DNA of 64,000 bases from the NCBI RefSeq assembly GCF_002549775.1, contig NZ_NMTR01000021.1, positions 1-64,000 of the forward strand, written 5' to 3'. Shown here one piece after another: positions 25,805 through 34,639 of the stretch. Origin of the DNA: Faecalibacterium langellae (GTDB taxonomy: Bacteria > Bacillota > Clostridia > Oscillospirales > Ruminococcaceae). The translations under genes and the position numbers were made by a program. Position 1 is the stretch's first letter. Each line of letters opens with the position of its first letter. Below the pieces are notes generated by a model that saw nothing but the letters and a program-made list of their open reading frames with translations, did not search any database and was not told the origin of the DNA.

Positions 25805-27166
25805 ATGTCTGAAATTTCAATCAACACCCTGAAGACCATGCTGGCGAACCTGGATGACGCCAAAAAGTACCAGAGCCTGCGGGACGTGATGGAGACCCTG
25901 CCCGCGCCGGACCTGGCCGCCGTGTTTGAAGACCTGCCCGCCGAGAAGCTCCCGGTGCTGTTCCGCCTGTGCCCGAAGGACCTGGCGGCAGACGTGTTCA
26001 CCGAACTGACGCCCGAGACCCAGCAAAAGCTCATCGACGGGCTGACGGACACCGAGCTGAAGGCCGTGGTGGACGAGCTGTTCGTGGACGATGCCACCGA
26101 CCTTGTGGAGGAAATGCCGGCCAACGTGGTCAAGCGCATCCTGGGCCAGGCAGACCCGGCCACCCGCCGCATGATCAACGAACTGCTCAAGTACCCCGAG
26201 GACTCCGCCGGCGGCGTGATGACCACCGAGTTCATGGAGCTGCGGCCGGACATGACCGTGGCGCAGGCCATGGATGCTATCCGCAAGAACGGCTTTGATA
26301 AGGAGACCATCAACAACTGCTACGTCACCGACGGCAGCCGCAAGCTGATCGGCGTGGTGTCGCTGCGGGCGCTGGTGCTGGCCAAGGACACCGCAGAGCC
26401 CATCCGCAGCCTGATGGACACCAATGTGGTCAGCGTGGGCACCACCACCGACCAGGAGGATGTCTCCAATCTGTTCGAGAAGTACGGCTTCCTGGCCATC
26501 CCGGTGGTGGATGCCGAGAACCGGCTGGTGGGCATCGTGACCATTGACGACGCCATCAGCATCCTGCAGGACGAGGCCAGCGAGGATATCGCCAAGATGA
26601 ACGCAATCGGCCCGTCCGATAAGCCCTACTTCAAGCAGAGCATGTGGGACCTGTACAAGAGCCGCGCACCGTGGCTGCTGTTTCTGATGATCAGCGCCAC
26701 CTTCTCCAGCCTGGTCATCCGGGGCTATGAAGATGCACTGGCCGCTGTGACCGTGCTGACCGCCTACATCCCCATGCTGACCGACGCAGGCGGCAACGCG
26801 GGCAGCCAGAGCACCTCCACCATCATCCGCGGCATGGCCGTGGGCGATATCCGCCCCCGCGACCTGCCCCGCATCCTGTGGCGTGAGAGCCGCGTGGCAC
26901 TGCTGTGCGGCGGCACGCTGGCCGTGTGCAACTTTGCCAAGATGCTGCTGCTGGACCGCGTGGCGGCCCCGGTGGCGCTGGTGGTGTGCCTGACCCTGAT
27001 CTGCACCATCCTGCTCTCGCAACTGATCGGCGGCATCCTGCCGGTGGTGGCCGAAAAGCTGCATGTGGACCCCGCCGTGATGGCTTCGCCCCTGATCACC
27101 ACCATCGTGGATACCACCACGCTGCTGGTGTATTTCAACATTGCAAAGGCACTGCTGAAACTGTAA
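25805..27166 (+). CDS. mgtE: Magnesium transporter MgtE
   Basis: 453-aa Mg2+ channel. Order: N-terminal superhelical domain (DLAAVFEDLPAEKLPVLFRL), two CBS domains (VMTTEFMEL region to about 255; IPVVDAENRLVGIVTIDDA), a connecting helix and five membrane helices with the pore segment DAGGNAGSQSTSTIIRGMA. ATG 25805 fits AGGAGG 9 bases upstream; the frame is open further upstream but lacks homology. Cytosolic Mg2+ gating by the N and CBS domains is known for the family; the leader suggests extra RNA-level control. Confidence 0.96.
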   Translation: MSEISINTLKTMLANLDDAKKYQSLRDVMETLPAPDLAAVFEDLPAEKLPVLFRLCPKDLAADVFTELTPETQQKLIDGLTDTELKAVVDELFVDDATDLVEEMPANVVKRILGQADPATRRMINELLKYPEDSAGGVMTTEFMELRPDMTVAQAMDAIRKNGFDKETINNCYVTDGSRKLIGVVSLRALVLAKDTAEPIRSLMDTNVVSVGTTTDQEDVSNLFEKYGFLAIPVVDAENRLVGIVTIDDAISILQDEASEDIAKMNAIGPSDKPYFKQSMWDLYKSRAPWLLFLMISATFSSLVIRGYEDALAAVTVLTAYIPMLTDAGGNAGSQSTSTIIRGMAVGDIRPRDLPRILWRESRVALLCGGTLAVCNFAKMLLLDRVAAPVALVVCLTLICTILLSQLIGGILPVVAEKLHVDPAVMASPLITTIVDTTTLLVYFNIAKALLKL

Positions 27167-27180
27167 AAACGCAAAGAACG

Positions 27181-27222
27181 AACTCCCTGCGCCCGCAAAC
27201 GCGGCACGGGGAGTTTTCTTTT
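27181..27222 (+). terminator. Terminator after mgtE
   Basis: ACTCCC...GGGGAGT stem with an inner CGCC/GGCG-type arm, then TTTTCTTTTT. Confidence 0.8.
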
Positions 27223-27458
27223 TATGTATTCCTGAAAAAACTTTTCAAAAAACACAAGGCAGACCTCAAAGCGCCGAACCCGGAAATGCAACAATTTGTA
27301 ATCCTTTTGCAAGAATTCTGACACGTTTCCGGCACATTTGTCTGTTGGTTGCAAAAGCATGAAAAATTGTGATGCTTCAAGAAAAGCTTTTGTCAGAGTA
27401 GGCTTCCTTTTGTTGAAACCTCACAAAATATTTCCTTCAATCTTGTGAACTTGTTCTC
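27223..27458. other. AT-rich intergenic region, no gene seen
   Basis: About 235 bases upstream of the sugar-transport promoter. I see no gene or clear RNA structure. Regulator sites may lie here, but none is recognisable by eye. Confidence 0.5.
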
Positions 27459-27488
27459 TTGTCATTTTGCCCTGTGCGAAGGTATAAT
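27459..27488 (+). promoter_or_regulatory. Promoter of the mgl-like operon
   Basis: TTGTCA (27459-27464), an 18-base spacer and a perfect TATAAT (27483-27488), about 75 bases before the binding-protein start. Confidence 0.75.
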
Positions 27489-27564
27489 ACACACAGGAAT
27501 TACAGGTGTGTGCGACAATTACGCCTGTAGAAAATGCTGTATACGATTGAAGGAGAACACTATT

Positions 27565-28608
27565 ATGAAAATGATTTCTCGTCGTGACTTCCTGAAGGCT
27601 TCTGCTGTTGTCGGCGCTGCCGCCGCCATGACCGCCTGCGGCGGCTCTTCCTCCAGCACTGCTGCATCCAGCGTGGCTTCTTCCACCGCTGCTTCTGCTG
27701 CTGCCACCAACGGCTCCGCTACCGTCGGCGTGTGCATCTATCAGTTTGCTGATAACTTTATGACCCTGTACCGTGCCGATCTGGAAGGCTACCTGAAGGA
27801 CATGGGCTATGCTGTCACCATCATGGACGGCAAGAATGACCAGAACACCCAGACCGAGCAGATCAACACCTTCCTGCAGCAGGGTGTCGATGTCCTGATC
27901 ATCAACCCCGTGCAGACCACTTCCGCACAGACCATCGTGGACACCGTTTCTCCTTCCGGCACTCCCATCGTGTTCATCAACCGTGAGCCCGACAAGAGCG
28001 TTCTGGATTCTTACGCAGACAAGTGCTGCTACGTCGGTGCTGACGCACGTCAGTCCGGTACTTACCAGGGCGAGCTGATCCTGGAGACCGAGACCCAGGG
28101 CGATATCAACGGCGACGGCGTGATCACCTACATCATGTGCAAGGGCGACCCCGAGAACATTGATGCACAGTACCGCACCGAGTACTCCATCAAGGCTCTG
28201 GAAGATGCCGGCAAGAAGGTGAACTGCCTGTACGAGTACCTGGACAACTGGGACCAGACCACCGCTCAGCAGGACGTTGCAAACGCTCTGTCTCAGTACG
28301 GCGATCAGATCGAAGTCGTCTTCTGCAACAACGACGCAATGGCACTGGGCGCTCTGCAGTCCATCCAGCAGGCTGGCCGTACTGTCGGCAAGGACATCTA
28401 TCTGGTCGGCGTCGATGCACTGGCCGAGGCTGTTCAGGACGTTCTGGATGGCAACATGACCGGTACCGTTCTGAACGATGACGTGGGTCAGGCTACTGCA
28501 GCTGCCGAGGCTGCCAAGCTGTACGTCGAAGGCTCCGCTGTTGAGCAGTACTACTGGGTCGACTACGTCAAGGTCACCAAGGACAACGCTTCTGAGTATG
28601 TGAAGTAA
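27565..28608 (+). CDS. mglB: Sugar ABC transporter substrate-binding lipoprotein, MglB-like
   Basis: 347-aa periplasmic-binding-protein-like receptor. The signal carries a twin-arginine-like SRRDFLK and a lipobox TAC with Cys near 24, then a Ser/Ala linker. The mature part opens VGVCIYQFADNFMTLYR. An EF-hand-like Ca2+ loop DINGDG, characteristic of galactose/glucose-binding proteins, is present. AAGGAG lies 10 bases before ATG 27565. With mglA and mglC downstream the likely ligand is galactose, methyl-galactoside or glucose, by family. Confidence 0.9.
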   Translation: MKMISRRDFLKASAVVGAAAAMTACGGSSSSTAASSVASSTAASAAATNGSATVGVCIYQFADNFMTLYRADLEGYLKDMGYAVTIMDGKNDQNTQTEQINTFLQQGVDVLIINPVQTTSAQTIVDTVSPSGTPIVFINREPDKSVLDSYADKCCYVGADARQSGTYQGELILETETQGDINGDGVITYIMCKGDPENIDAQYRTEYSIKALEDAGKKVNCLYEYLDNWDQTTAQQDVANALSQYGDQIEVVFCNNDAMALGALQSIQQAGRTVGKDIYLVGVDALAEAVQDVLDGNMTGTVLNDDVGQATAAAEAAKLYVEGSAVEQYYWVDYVKVTKDNASEYVK

Positions 28609-28676
28609 GACCAAAGTTCCCCGATCGCAAATGCAAGGTGCGCAGTGGACCTTGACAGCTTGAACAAAGCTATAAA

Positions 28677-28720
28677 GCGCGTGCGTGCGAGAAAATTTCT
28701 CCGCGCACGCGCCTTGTTTT
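28677..28720 (+). terminator. Intra-operon attenuator hairpin
   Basis: GCGCGTGCG (28677-28685) pairs with CGCACGCGC (28704-28712) around an inner GAGAAA/TTTCTC hairpin, with a weak T tail. It probably reduces read-through so that the binding protein exceeds the membrane components. Confidence 0.65.
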
Positions 28721-28770
28721 GAAAAAAGGTTTTTCTGCGGCCTGAAAAAAGAAAAGGAGGCTTCTGCGGA

Positions 28771-30309
28771 ATGTCAGAATACCGTCTGGTAATGAAAGGC
28801 GTGGTCAAGACCTTCCCCGGCGTCAAAGCGCTGGATCACGCACAGCTGGAGCTTCGCCCGGGCAAGGTCATGGCGCTGATGGGTGAAAACGGCGCCGGTA
28901 AGTCCACATTGATGAAATGTATGTTCGGCATTTACAAGATGGACGAGGGCGAGATCGAATACGAAGGCGAAAAAGTCACCATCCCCACCCCGTTGGATGC
29001 ACTGAACCGCGGCATTGCCATGGTGCATCAGGAGCTGCAGCCCATCCCGGCCCGTACCGTGGCCGAGAACATCTGGCTGGGGCGCTACCCCACCAAGAGC
29101 TATGGCCCCATCACCGTGGTGGATCACCCCAAAATGTACAAGGACACCGAGGAGCTGCTCAAGAAGCTGAAGCTGGACATCAACCCCCATGCAAAGCTCG
29201 GCTCCCTGAGCATCGCTCAGATGCAGATGGTGGAAATCGCCAAGGCCGTTTCCGCAAACTGCAAGGTGCTGATCCTGGACGAGCCCACTTCCTCCCTGAC
29301 CGCAAACGAAGTGGAATCCCTGTTCCGCATCATGCGGGAGCTGAAGGCTCTGGGCGTCGCACTGGTCTACATCAGCCATAAGATGGACGAGATCAAGGTC
29401 ATCGCCGACGAAGTCACCATCATGCGCGATGGCCAGTACATCGGCAAGTGGGAAGTGGCGGACATGACCAAGGAGCAGATCATCGCAAAGATGGTCGGCC
29501 GTGAGCTGTCCAACCTGTATCCCCCGCTGGAGAACCACCCCTCCGACGAAGTGATGATGAAGGTGGAGGACTTCACTTCCATCCACCCGCGTTCCTTCCG
29601 CCACTGCAGCTTCGAGATCCACAAGGGCGAGATCCTGGGCGTGGCCGGTCTGGTGGGTGCCCAGCGTACCGAACTGATGGAAGGCATCTTCGGCCTGCGT
29701 GCCCACACCTCCGGCAAGGTGTGGATCAAGGGCGAAGAGGTCACCATCAAGCAGCCCCGCGACGCCATCCGGAAGAGCGTGGCTCTGCTGACCGAGGACC
29801 GCCGCGCCACCGGCATCATGGGTGTGCTGAGCGTAGCCGACAACATCTCCATCGCTTCGCTGGACGCCCTGCGCAAGGGCCCCATCATGCTGGACAACAA
29901 GAAGATCCTGGATCTGGTGGCCACCAACAAGGAAAAGATGGCCATCAAGGTGCCCAGCCCCAAGACCCAGATCAAGAGCCTTTCCGGCGGCAACCAGCAG
30001 AAGGTGCTGATCGCCCGGTGGCTGGCCAACAACCCCGATGTGCTCATTCTGGACGAGCCCACCCGCGGCATCGACGTTGGTGCAAAGTATGAAATTTACT
30101 GTATCATCGCCGAGCTGGCAAAGCAGGGCAAGAGCATCATCATGATCTCCTCGGAAATGAGCGAGATCATTGGCATGTCCAACCGCGTCATGGTCATGTG
30201 CGATGGCCGCATCACCGGCTTTATCGACGGCAAGGACGCCACCCAGGAAAACATCATGGCTCTGGCCACCCAGTTCGAGACCGCACCCACCGCTGCGGCG
30301 AATCAGTAA
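28771..30309 (+). CDS. mglA: Sugar ABC transporter ATP-binding protein, tandem ATPase
   Basis: 512 aa with two ABC domains. The first has Walker A GENGAGKST and Walker B VLILDEPTSSL. The second has a degenerate Walker A (GLVGAQRTE), as usual in this family, plus signature LSGGNQQK and LILDEPTRGIDVG. It energises uptake with the permease downstream. A GGAGG site precedes ATG. Confidence 0.95.
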   Translation: MSEYRLVMKGVVKTFPGVKALDHAQLELRPGKVMALMGENGAGKSTLMKCMFGIYKMDEGEIEYEGEKVTIPTPLDALNRGIAMVHQELQPIPARTVAENIWLGRYPTKSYGPITVVDHPKMYKDTEELLKKLKLDINPHAKLGSLSIAQMQMVEIAKAVSANCKVLILDEPTSSLTANEVESLFRIMRELKALGVALVYISHKMDEIKVIADEVTIMRDGQYIGKWEVADMTKEQIIAKMVGRELSNLYPPLENHPSDEVMMKVEDFTSIHPRSFRHCSFEIHKGEILGVAGLVGAQRTELMEGIFGLRAHTSGKVWIKGEEVTIKQPRDAIRKSVALLTEDRRATGIMGVLSVADNISIASLDALRKGPIMLDNKKILDLVATNKEKMAIKVPSPKTQIKSLSGGNQQKVLIARWLANNPDVLILDEPTRGIDVGAKYEIYCIIAELAKQGKSIIMISSEMSEIIGMSNRVMVMCDGRITGFIDGKDATQENIMALATQFETAPTAAANQ

Positions 30310-30327
30310 ATAAGGAGGCTGTCTATC

Positions 30328-31326
30328 GTGGAAGCTACCAAAAAATTGAATGGCAAGGCTGTGGCCAAATGGTTCAGCAACAACGCCATTATCGTGATGA
30401 TGCTGGCCGTGTCCCTGATCGTCGGCATCATGCATCCCAACTTCTTCTCAGGCACGAACATGATCAACCTGTTCAAGAACGTGTCCATCCGCTACATCAT
30501 CGCACTGGGTATTTCCGGCTGCCTGATCACCACCGGCAACGACCTGTCGGCCGGTCGTCTGGCTGGTTTTGCCGCCTGCCTGGCCTGCATCTTTGCGCAG
30601 ACCGAGGGCGCAGCCGGTAAGTTCTACCCCAACATGCACACCCTGCCCACCCCGGTGGTGTTCATCCTGGTCATCGCCATCTGCGCCATCATCGGCCTGT
30701 GCAACGGTCTGGTGGTCAGCTACCTGAAGGTGCAGCCCTTCATCGCAACCCTGGGCATGCAGCAGGTGGTCTACGGTATCTGCCTGGTGTACACCGGCGG
30801 TACCCCCATCGGCTCCCTGAACAAGAACTTCACCTCTCTGGCATCCAACACCATTCTGGCTGTCCCTGTGCTGATCTGGATCGCTCTTATCGTGGCCGCG
30901 TGCTTCTGGTTCCTGTACAACAAGACCCGTCACGGCAAGTACATGTACGCCATCGGCGGCAACGAAGCTGCTGCTGAGGTGGCCGGTGTCAACGTCAACG
31001 CCACCAAGATCCGCATCTACATCCTGGCTTCCTGCATGTTCGGTCTGGCAGGCTGCCTGCTGGCTGCAAAGTCCGGCGGCGCATCCGTCAACACCGCACA
31101 GGGCTATGAGCTGGACGCCATCGCAGCCTGCACCATCGGCGGTGTTTCCACCACCGGCGGCGTCGGCACCGTGCCCGGCGTTCTGGTGGGCGTTCTGGTC
31201 TTTGAGCTGATGAAGGTCGCTCTGCAGTTCATGAACGTCAACTCCTCTTACACCTACATCGTGCAGGGCCTTGTCATCATCGTGGCTGTGGCCATCGATA
31301 TCCGCAAGTACCTGGCAAAGAAGTAA
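30328..31326 (+). CDS. mglC: Sugar ABC transporter permease, MglC-like
   Basis: 332-aa branched-chain/ribose-type permease with 8-10 hydrophobic helices and the family motif NEAAAEVAGVNVNATKIRIYI. GTG start at 30328 with AAGGAGG upstream, 18 bases after mglA. Last gene of the operon; a strong terminator follows. Confidence 0.94.
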   Translation: MEATKKLNGKAVAKWFSNNAIIVMMLAVSLIVGIMHPNFFSGTNMINLFKNVSIRYIIALGISGCLITTGNDLSAGRLAGFAACLACIFAQTEGAAGKFYPNMHTLPTPVVFILVIAICAIIGLCNGLVVSYLKVQPFIATLGMQQVVYGICLVYTGGTPIGSLNKNFTSLASNTILAVPVLIWIALIVAACFWFLYNKTRHGKYMYAIGGNEAAAEVAGVNVNATKIRIYILASCMFGLAGCLLAAKSGGASVNTAQGYELDAIAACTIGGVSTTGGVGTVPGVLVGVLVFELMKVALQFMNVNSSYTYIVQGLVIIVAVAIDIRKYLAKK

Positions 31327-31338
31327 GACCTCTTTCCG

Positions 31339-31376
31339 GCGGGCTGTCTGCTTTCGGGCGGGCAGCCCGCTTTTTG
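31339..31376 (+). terminator. Terminator of the mgl-like operon
   Basis: GCGGGCTG pairs with CAGCCCGC (31363-31370), then TTTTT. Confidence 0.85.
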
Positions 31377-31434
31377 GTTTATTTGTTCATGATCGTGTGG
31401 TATCATAAAAGAAAACACCATCAGGAGGTGCAGG

Positions 31435-31755
31435 ATGGCACAGCAGACACAGACCCCGGAGCAGCGCGAGGAAGAACTGGCCCGGCGCGAGGCCGCCCTC
31501 GCCGCACGGGAGGCAAAGCTTGCGCAGGAGCAGGCTGAACTGGCAGGCCGGAAGGCCGATCTTGAAGCGGGCAAAAAGAGCCTGCTGGACAACGGCGACA
31601 AGAACTTTGTGAACGCGAAGGAGAAAATGTACGATAAATTCCCGCTGACAGTGCACCAGATGGATATCATCATCGGGGTGCTGTTTGCGCTGATCGCACT
31701 GTTCCTTGTGCTGGGCGTGACCCACACCAGCTTCTTTGGGCTGTTTGGAGGGTGA
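31435..31755 (+). CDS. Small coiled-coil, tail-anchored-like membrane protein
   Basis: 106 aa, family not recognised. Residues about 8-55 are a strong coiled coil rich in Glu, Ala and Arg with heptad-like repeats (EEELARREAALAAREAKLA). One hydrophobic helix near the C terminus (IIIGVLFALIALFLVLGV) would anchor it with a cytoplasmic N terminus. AGGAGG precedes the ATG. It is monocistronic. Confidence 0.75.
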   Translation: MAQQTQTPEQREEELARREAALAAREAKLAQEQAELAGRKADLEAGKKSLLDNGDKNFVNAKEKMYDKFPLTVHQMDIIIGVLFALIALFLVLGVTHTSFFGLFGG

Positions 31756-31769
31756 AGCGCTTTTCGGGT

Positions 31770-31813
31770 GGAGCGGTAAAATGGCCTTGGCCGTTTTGCC
31801 GCTCCTTCTTTTT
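31770..31813 (+). terminator. Terminator
   Basis: A 17-bp stem (31770-31786 with 31789-31805, two wobbles) followed by TTCTTTTTC. Confidence 0.8.
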
Positions 31814-31839
31814 CTTTGCTGCCGATTTGCGGGAAGTGA

Positions 31840-31868
31840 TTGCATTTCATCTGCAATATGCGTATAAT
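31840..31868 (+). promoter_or_regulatory. Promoter of the TAXI-gltS operon
   Basis: TTGCAT (31840-31845), a 17-base spacer and a perfect TATAAT (31863-31868), 53 bases before the start codon. Confidence 0.8.
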
Positions 31869-31921
31869 TTATCCTGACAGCTCTGCCGCATTGCGGCGGC
31901 AGGGAGAGGAGTGGAAAACGA

Positions 31922-32887
31922 ATGAAAAAGAAATGGTTTGCAGCGGCGCTGGCCGGGACATTGCTGGCAGTGCTGCTGCTGAACGGATGTGCGTCGGCAC
32001 AGACGGCGAAACGGCTGCGTTTCGGCGTGGCCGGTGAGGGCGGTGTGTACCACGCCTTTGGCGAATTGTATGCCGCACTGGAAAACGAGACGGACAACGG
32101 TACCGTGGAGCTCAAGACCACGGCCGGTTCGGCGGCAAATCTGCGCCTGCTGACCGGCGAATACCTGCAGCTGGCCATTGCACAGGGGGACCTTGCGCAG
32201 GACGCCTACGACCAGACCGGCATTTTTGCCGATGAGGAGGAGACTCGCGGCTTTGGCGCGGTGGCGGCGCTGTACACCGAGGCCTGCCAGATCGTGGTGC
32301 GGGCAGACGCGGACATCCAGTCCGTGGAAGACCTGCAGGGCAAGACCGTGAGCATCGGTGCGGAGGAATCCGGCTCGGAGCAGAACGCACTGCAAATTCT
32401 GGCGGCCTACGGCCTGAACGACAAGCTGGTGGACACCGTGAACCTGAACTATGAGGACGCTGCCGCCCAGCTGAAAGCGGGCAAGGTGGATGCCATCTTT
32501 ATCACAGCAGGCGCACCCAGCCCGGTGCTGACCGAGCTTGCCGGGGAGTGCGGCATCCGTCTGCTGAATGTGGACGGTGCGGCAGCCCAGCGTCTGACGA
32601 GCGCTTACAGCGCCTACAGTGCGGTCACGCTGCCGGCAGGTACGTATCCCGGCCAGGACACGGATGTGCAGACCGTGGGCGTGAAAGCCGTTCTGCTGGC
32701 CAGCGACGAGCTGCCCGCAAAGCAGGTGCAGAAATTGACCGAGCTGCTGTTCTCCGGCCGGGAGGGTATGGAAGAACAGCTTGGCATTCCGCTGGACGCG
32801 GAACAGGATGCTGTAGAGGGCGTTGGCATCCCGTTCCACGCGGGTGCGGCCGCTTACTATAAGGCGGCGGGAATTACGGTCGATTGA
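31922..32887 (+). CDS. TAXI family TRAP-type substrate-binding lipoprotein
   Basis: 321 aa. Lipobox LLNGC with Cys23. The body has TAXI features: RFGVAGEGGVYHAFGELYAAL, VELKTTAGSAANLRLL, LAIAQGDLAQDAY, LQGKTVSIGAEESGSEQNA and VDAIFITAGAPSP. TAXI receptors normally deliver glutamate-like or other carboxylate ligands to a fused TRAP permease. None is present here; the next gene is a GltS-type symporter, which suggests glutamate as ligand. That pairing is inference from position. Confidence 0.88.
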   Translation: MKKKWFAAALAGTLLAVLLLNGCASAQTAKRLRFGVAGEGGVYHAFGELYAALENETDNGTVELKTTAGSAANLRLLTGEYLQLAIAQGDLAQDAYDQTGIFADEEETRGFGAVAALYTEACQIVVRADADIQSVEDLQGKTVSIGAEESGSEQNALQILAAYGLNDKLVDTVNLNYEDAAAQLKAGKVDAIFITAGAPSPVLTELAGECGIRLLNVDGAAAQRLTSAYSAYSAVTLPAGTYPGQDTDVQTVGVKAVLLASDELPAKQVQKLTELLFSGREGMEEQLGIPLDAEQDAVEGVGIPFHAGAAAYYKAAGITVD

Positions 32888-32915
32888 GCGGCCGGGAACA
32901 GAGGGAAAGCGAAGA

Positions 32916-34103
32916 ATGAAGATCGAATTGGATATGTATCAGACGCTGGCCATTGCCGTGCTGGTGCTGATGCTGGGCAAGTTCCTGCGGGAACGGGTGC
33001 GGCTGCTGGAGCGGTTCTGCATCCCGGCACCCGTCATTGGCGGCGTGCTGTTCGCCGTTTTCACCTGCGTGTGCTATGTGACCGGCGTGGCCGAGTTTGC
33101 ATTTGACGACACACTGAAGGAAGTCTGCATGGTGATGTTCTTCACCTCGGTGGGCTTCCAGGCAAACCTCAAGGTGCTGAAAAGCGGCGGCAGGGCTATG
33201 ATCGTGTTTCTGGGCGTGGTCATCGTGCTGATCGTCAGCCAGAACTTTATCGCGGTGGGGCTGGCGAAGCTGCTGGGCGTGGATGCTCTGGTGGGCCTGT
33301 GCACCGGCTCCATCCCCATGGTGGGCGGCCACGGCACGGCCGGTGCCTTCGGCCCGGTGCTGGAAGACTTCGGCATTCAGGGCGCAACCACCCTGTGCAC
33401 CGCAGCGGCCACCTACGGCCTGATCGCGGGCAGCATGATGGGCGGCCCGCTGGGCAAGATGCTCATTGAGCGGCACAACCTGCTGGCCACCGTGGTGCCC
33501 GAAGACGACAGCCTGCTGGTGGAGGAGGAGATCAAGCACGAGCGCCACACCACCATGTACCCGGCGGCAAGCTTCCAGCTCATCATCGCCATGGGCATCG
33601 GCACGGTGCTTTCCAAGGTGCTGAGCCTGACGGGCATGACCTTCCCCATCTATATCGGTGCCATGATCGCGGCGGCGTTTATCCGCAATGTGGGCGAATA
33701 CGGCGGCGGCTACACCGTGTATATGGGCGAGATCAACGACATCGGCGGCATCTGTCTGTCGCTGTTCCTGGGCATGGCCATGATCACCCTGAAGCTGTGG
33801 CAGCTGGCAGAGCTGGCCCTGCCGCTGATCGTGCTGCTGGCGGGCCAGACCCTGTTCATGATCCTGTATGTGACGCTGGTGGTGTTCAACGTGATGGGAC
33901 GCGACTATGACGCGGCGGTCATCGTGTCCGGTACCTGCGGCTTCGGTATGGGCGCAACGCCCAACGCCATGGCCAACATGCAGGCCATCTGCGACCGGTA
34001 TTCACCCTCGGTCAAAGCCTATCTGCTGATCCCGCTGGTGGGCAGTCTGTTTGCGGACTTCCTGAACAGCCTGGTCATTACGGTGTTCATCAATTTTATC
34101 TGA
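32916..34103 (+). CDS. gltS: Sodium/glutamate symporter, GltS family
   Basis: 395-aa inner-membrane Na+/glutamate carrier with about 10 helices and two inverted halves. Reentrant-loop motifs GSIPMVGGHGTAGAFG and GTCGFGMGATPNAMANM are clear. Start ATG 32916 follows GAGGGAAAG; it lies 28 bases after the TAXI gene. Confidence 0.95.
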   Translation: MKIELDMYQTLAIAVLVLMLGKFLRERVRLLERFCIPAPVIGGVLFAVFTCVCYVTGVAEFAFDDTLKEVCMVMFFTSVGFQANLKVLKSGGRAMIVFLGVVIVLIVSQNFIAVGLAKLLGVDALVGLCTGSIPMVGGHGTAGAFGPVLEDFGIQGATTLCTAAATYGLIAGSMMGGPLGKMLIERHNLLATVVPEDDSLLVEEEIKHERHTTMYPAASFQLIIAMGIGTVLSKVLSLTGMTFPIYIGAMIAAAFIRNVGEYGGGYTVYMGEINDIGGICLSLFLGMAMITLKLWQLAELALPLIVLLAGQTLFMILYVTLVVFNVMGRDYDAAVIVSGTCGFGMGATPNAMANMQAICDRYSPSVKAYLLIPLVGSLFADFLNSLVITVFINFI

Positions 34104-34155
34104 GAGTGCATCTGGCGGTCCGGGCGGGGAGCCGCACCGGGAAAGGAGACGTGCA

Positions 34156-34371
34156 ATGTCGCTTTATCACCATCTGAAAATGTGGCTGCAGCAGAAGCTG
34201 TGGAAAAAACAGCCCCATGACCACGAGGAGGAAACTGTGGCTGTGCCGGAGGTGCACACCGGCAAGGTGGCGCATCACGCGGATGCGGACGGGACGCCTG
34301 CGGCGGACAAGCCCATCCATTACGATAACGTAGCCATCCCGGAGATCCATATCCACCCGAGACACAAATAA
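34156..34371 (+). CDS. Small His-rich hydrophilic protein
   Basis: 71 aa, unrecognised. It is rich in His (HDHEEE, HHADAD, HIHPRHK) and charged residues, and the N terminus is amphipathic (LYHHLKMWLQQKLWKK). AAAGGAG precedes the ATG and it follows gltS by 52 bases before the operon terminator. It could bind metal, but nothing proves it. Confidence 0.6.
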   Translation: MSLYHHLKMWLQQKLWKKQPHDHEEETVAVPEVHTGKVAHHADADGTPAADKPIHYDNVAIPEIHIHPRHK

Positions 34372-34420
34372 TTCCTATCGTGAAAAGTCGTTTGGAGCGG
34401 CCCTGCGGTTGCATAGCAAT

Positions 34421-34441
34421 AAAAGCCCCAGTGGGGCTTTT
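34421..34441 (+). terminator. Terminator of the TAXI-gltS operon
   Basis: AAAAGCCCC-AGT-GGGGCTTTT perfect short hairpin. Confidence 0.75.
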
Positions 34442-34514
34442 AAGCAGGCGAGTGGTCTGCGTTAGCAGATGGAAGGGCTTTGCCCTGACAAACGTCGGGG
34501 CCGCGACAAACGCG

Positions 34515-34577
34515 AATAAAAAAGAATGCTTCCGCTGAAGATAGCCAGAGCGAACGCGGAGGCTATTTAAGATCATA
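34515..34577 (-). repeat. REP/UNCG-hairpin element, copy E (hairpin lost)
   Basis: Minus strand: block ATAGCC-TCCGC...GGCTAT...GCGGA, with the first pair changed on both sides relative to ATGGCC/GGCCAT. Beyond it TTCGCGTTTGTCG resembles copy D, but no good hairpin remains. Confidence 0.7.
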
Positions 34578-34585
34578 AACAGCGC

Positions 34586-34618
34586 AAAAAGCTCCCGTCC
34601 ATCGGACGGGAGCTTTTT
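34586..34618. terminator. Bidirectional terminator between convergent transcripts
   Basis: AAAAAGCTCCCGTCC (34586-34600) pairs perfectly with 34604-34618. A and T runs on both sides allow function on both strands; it directly follows the minus-strand permease stop. Confidence 0.85.
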
Positions 34619-34639
34619 GTGTGCAATAAAATCAGCGGC

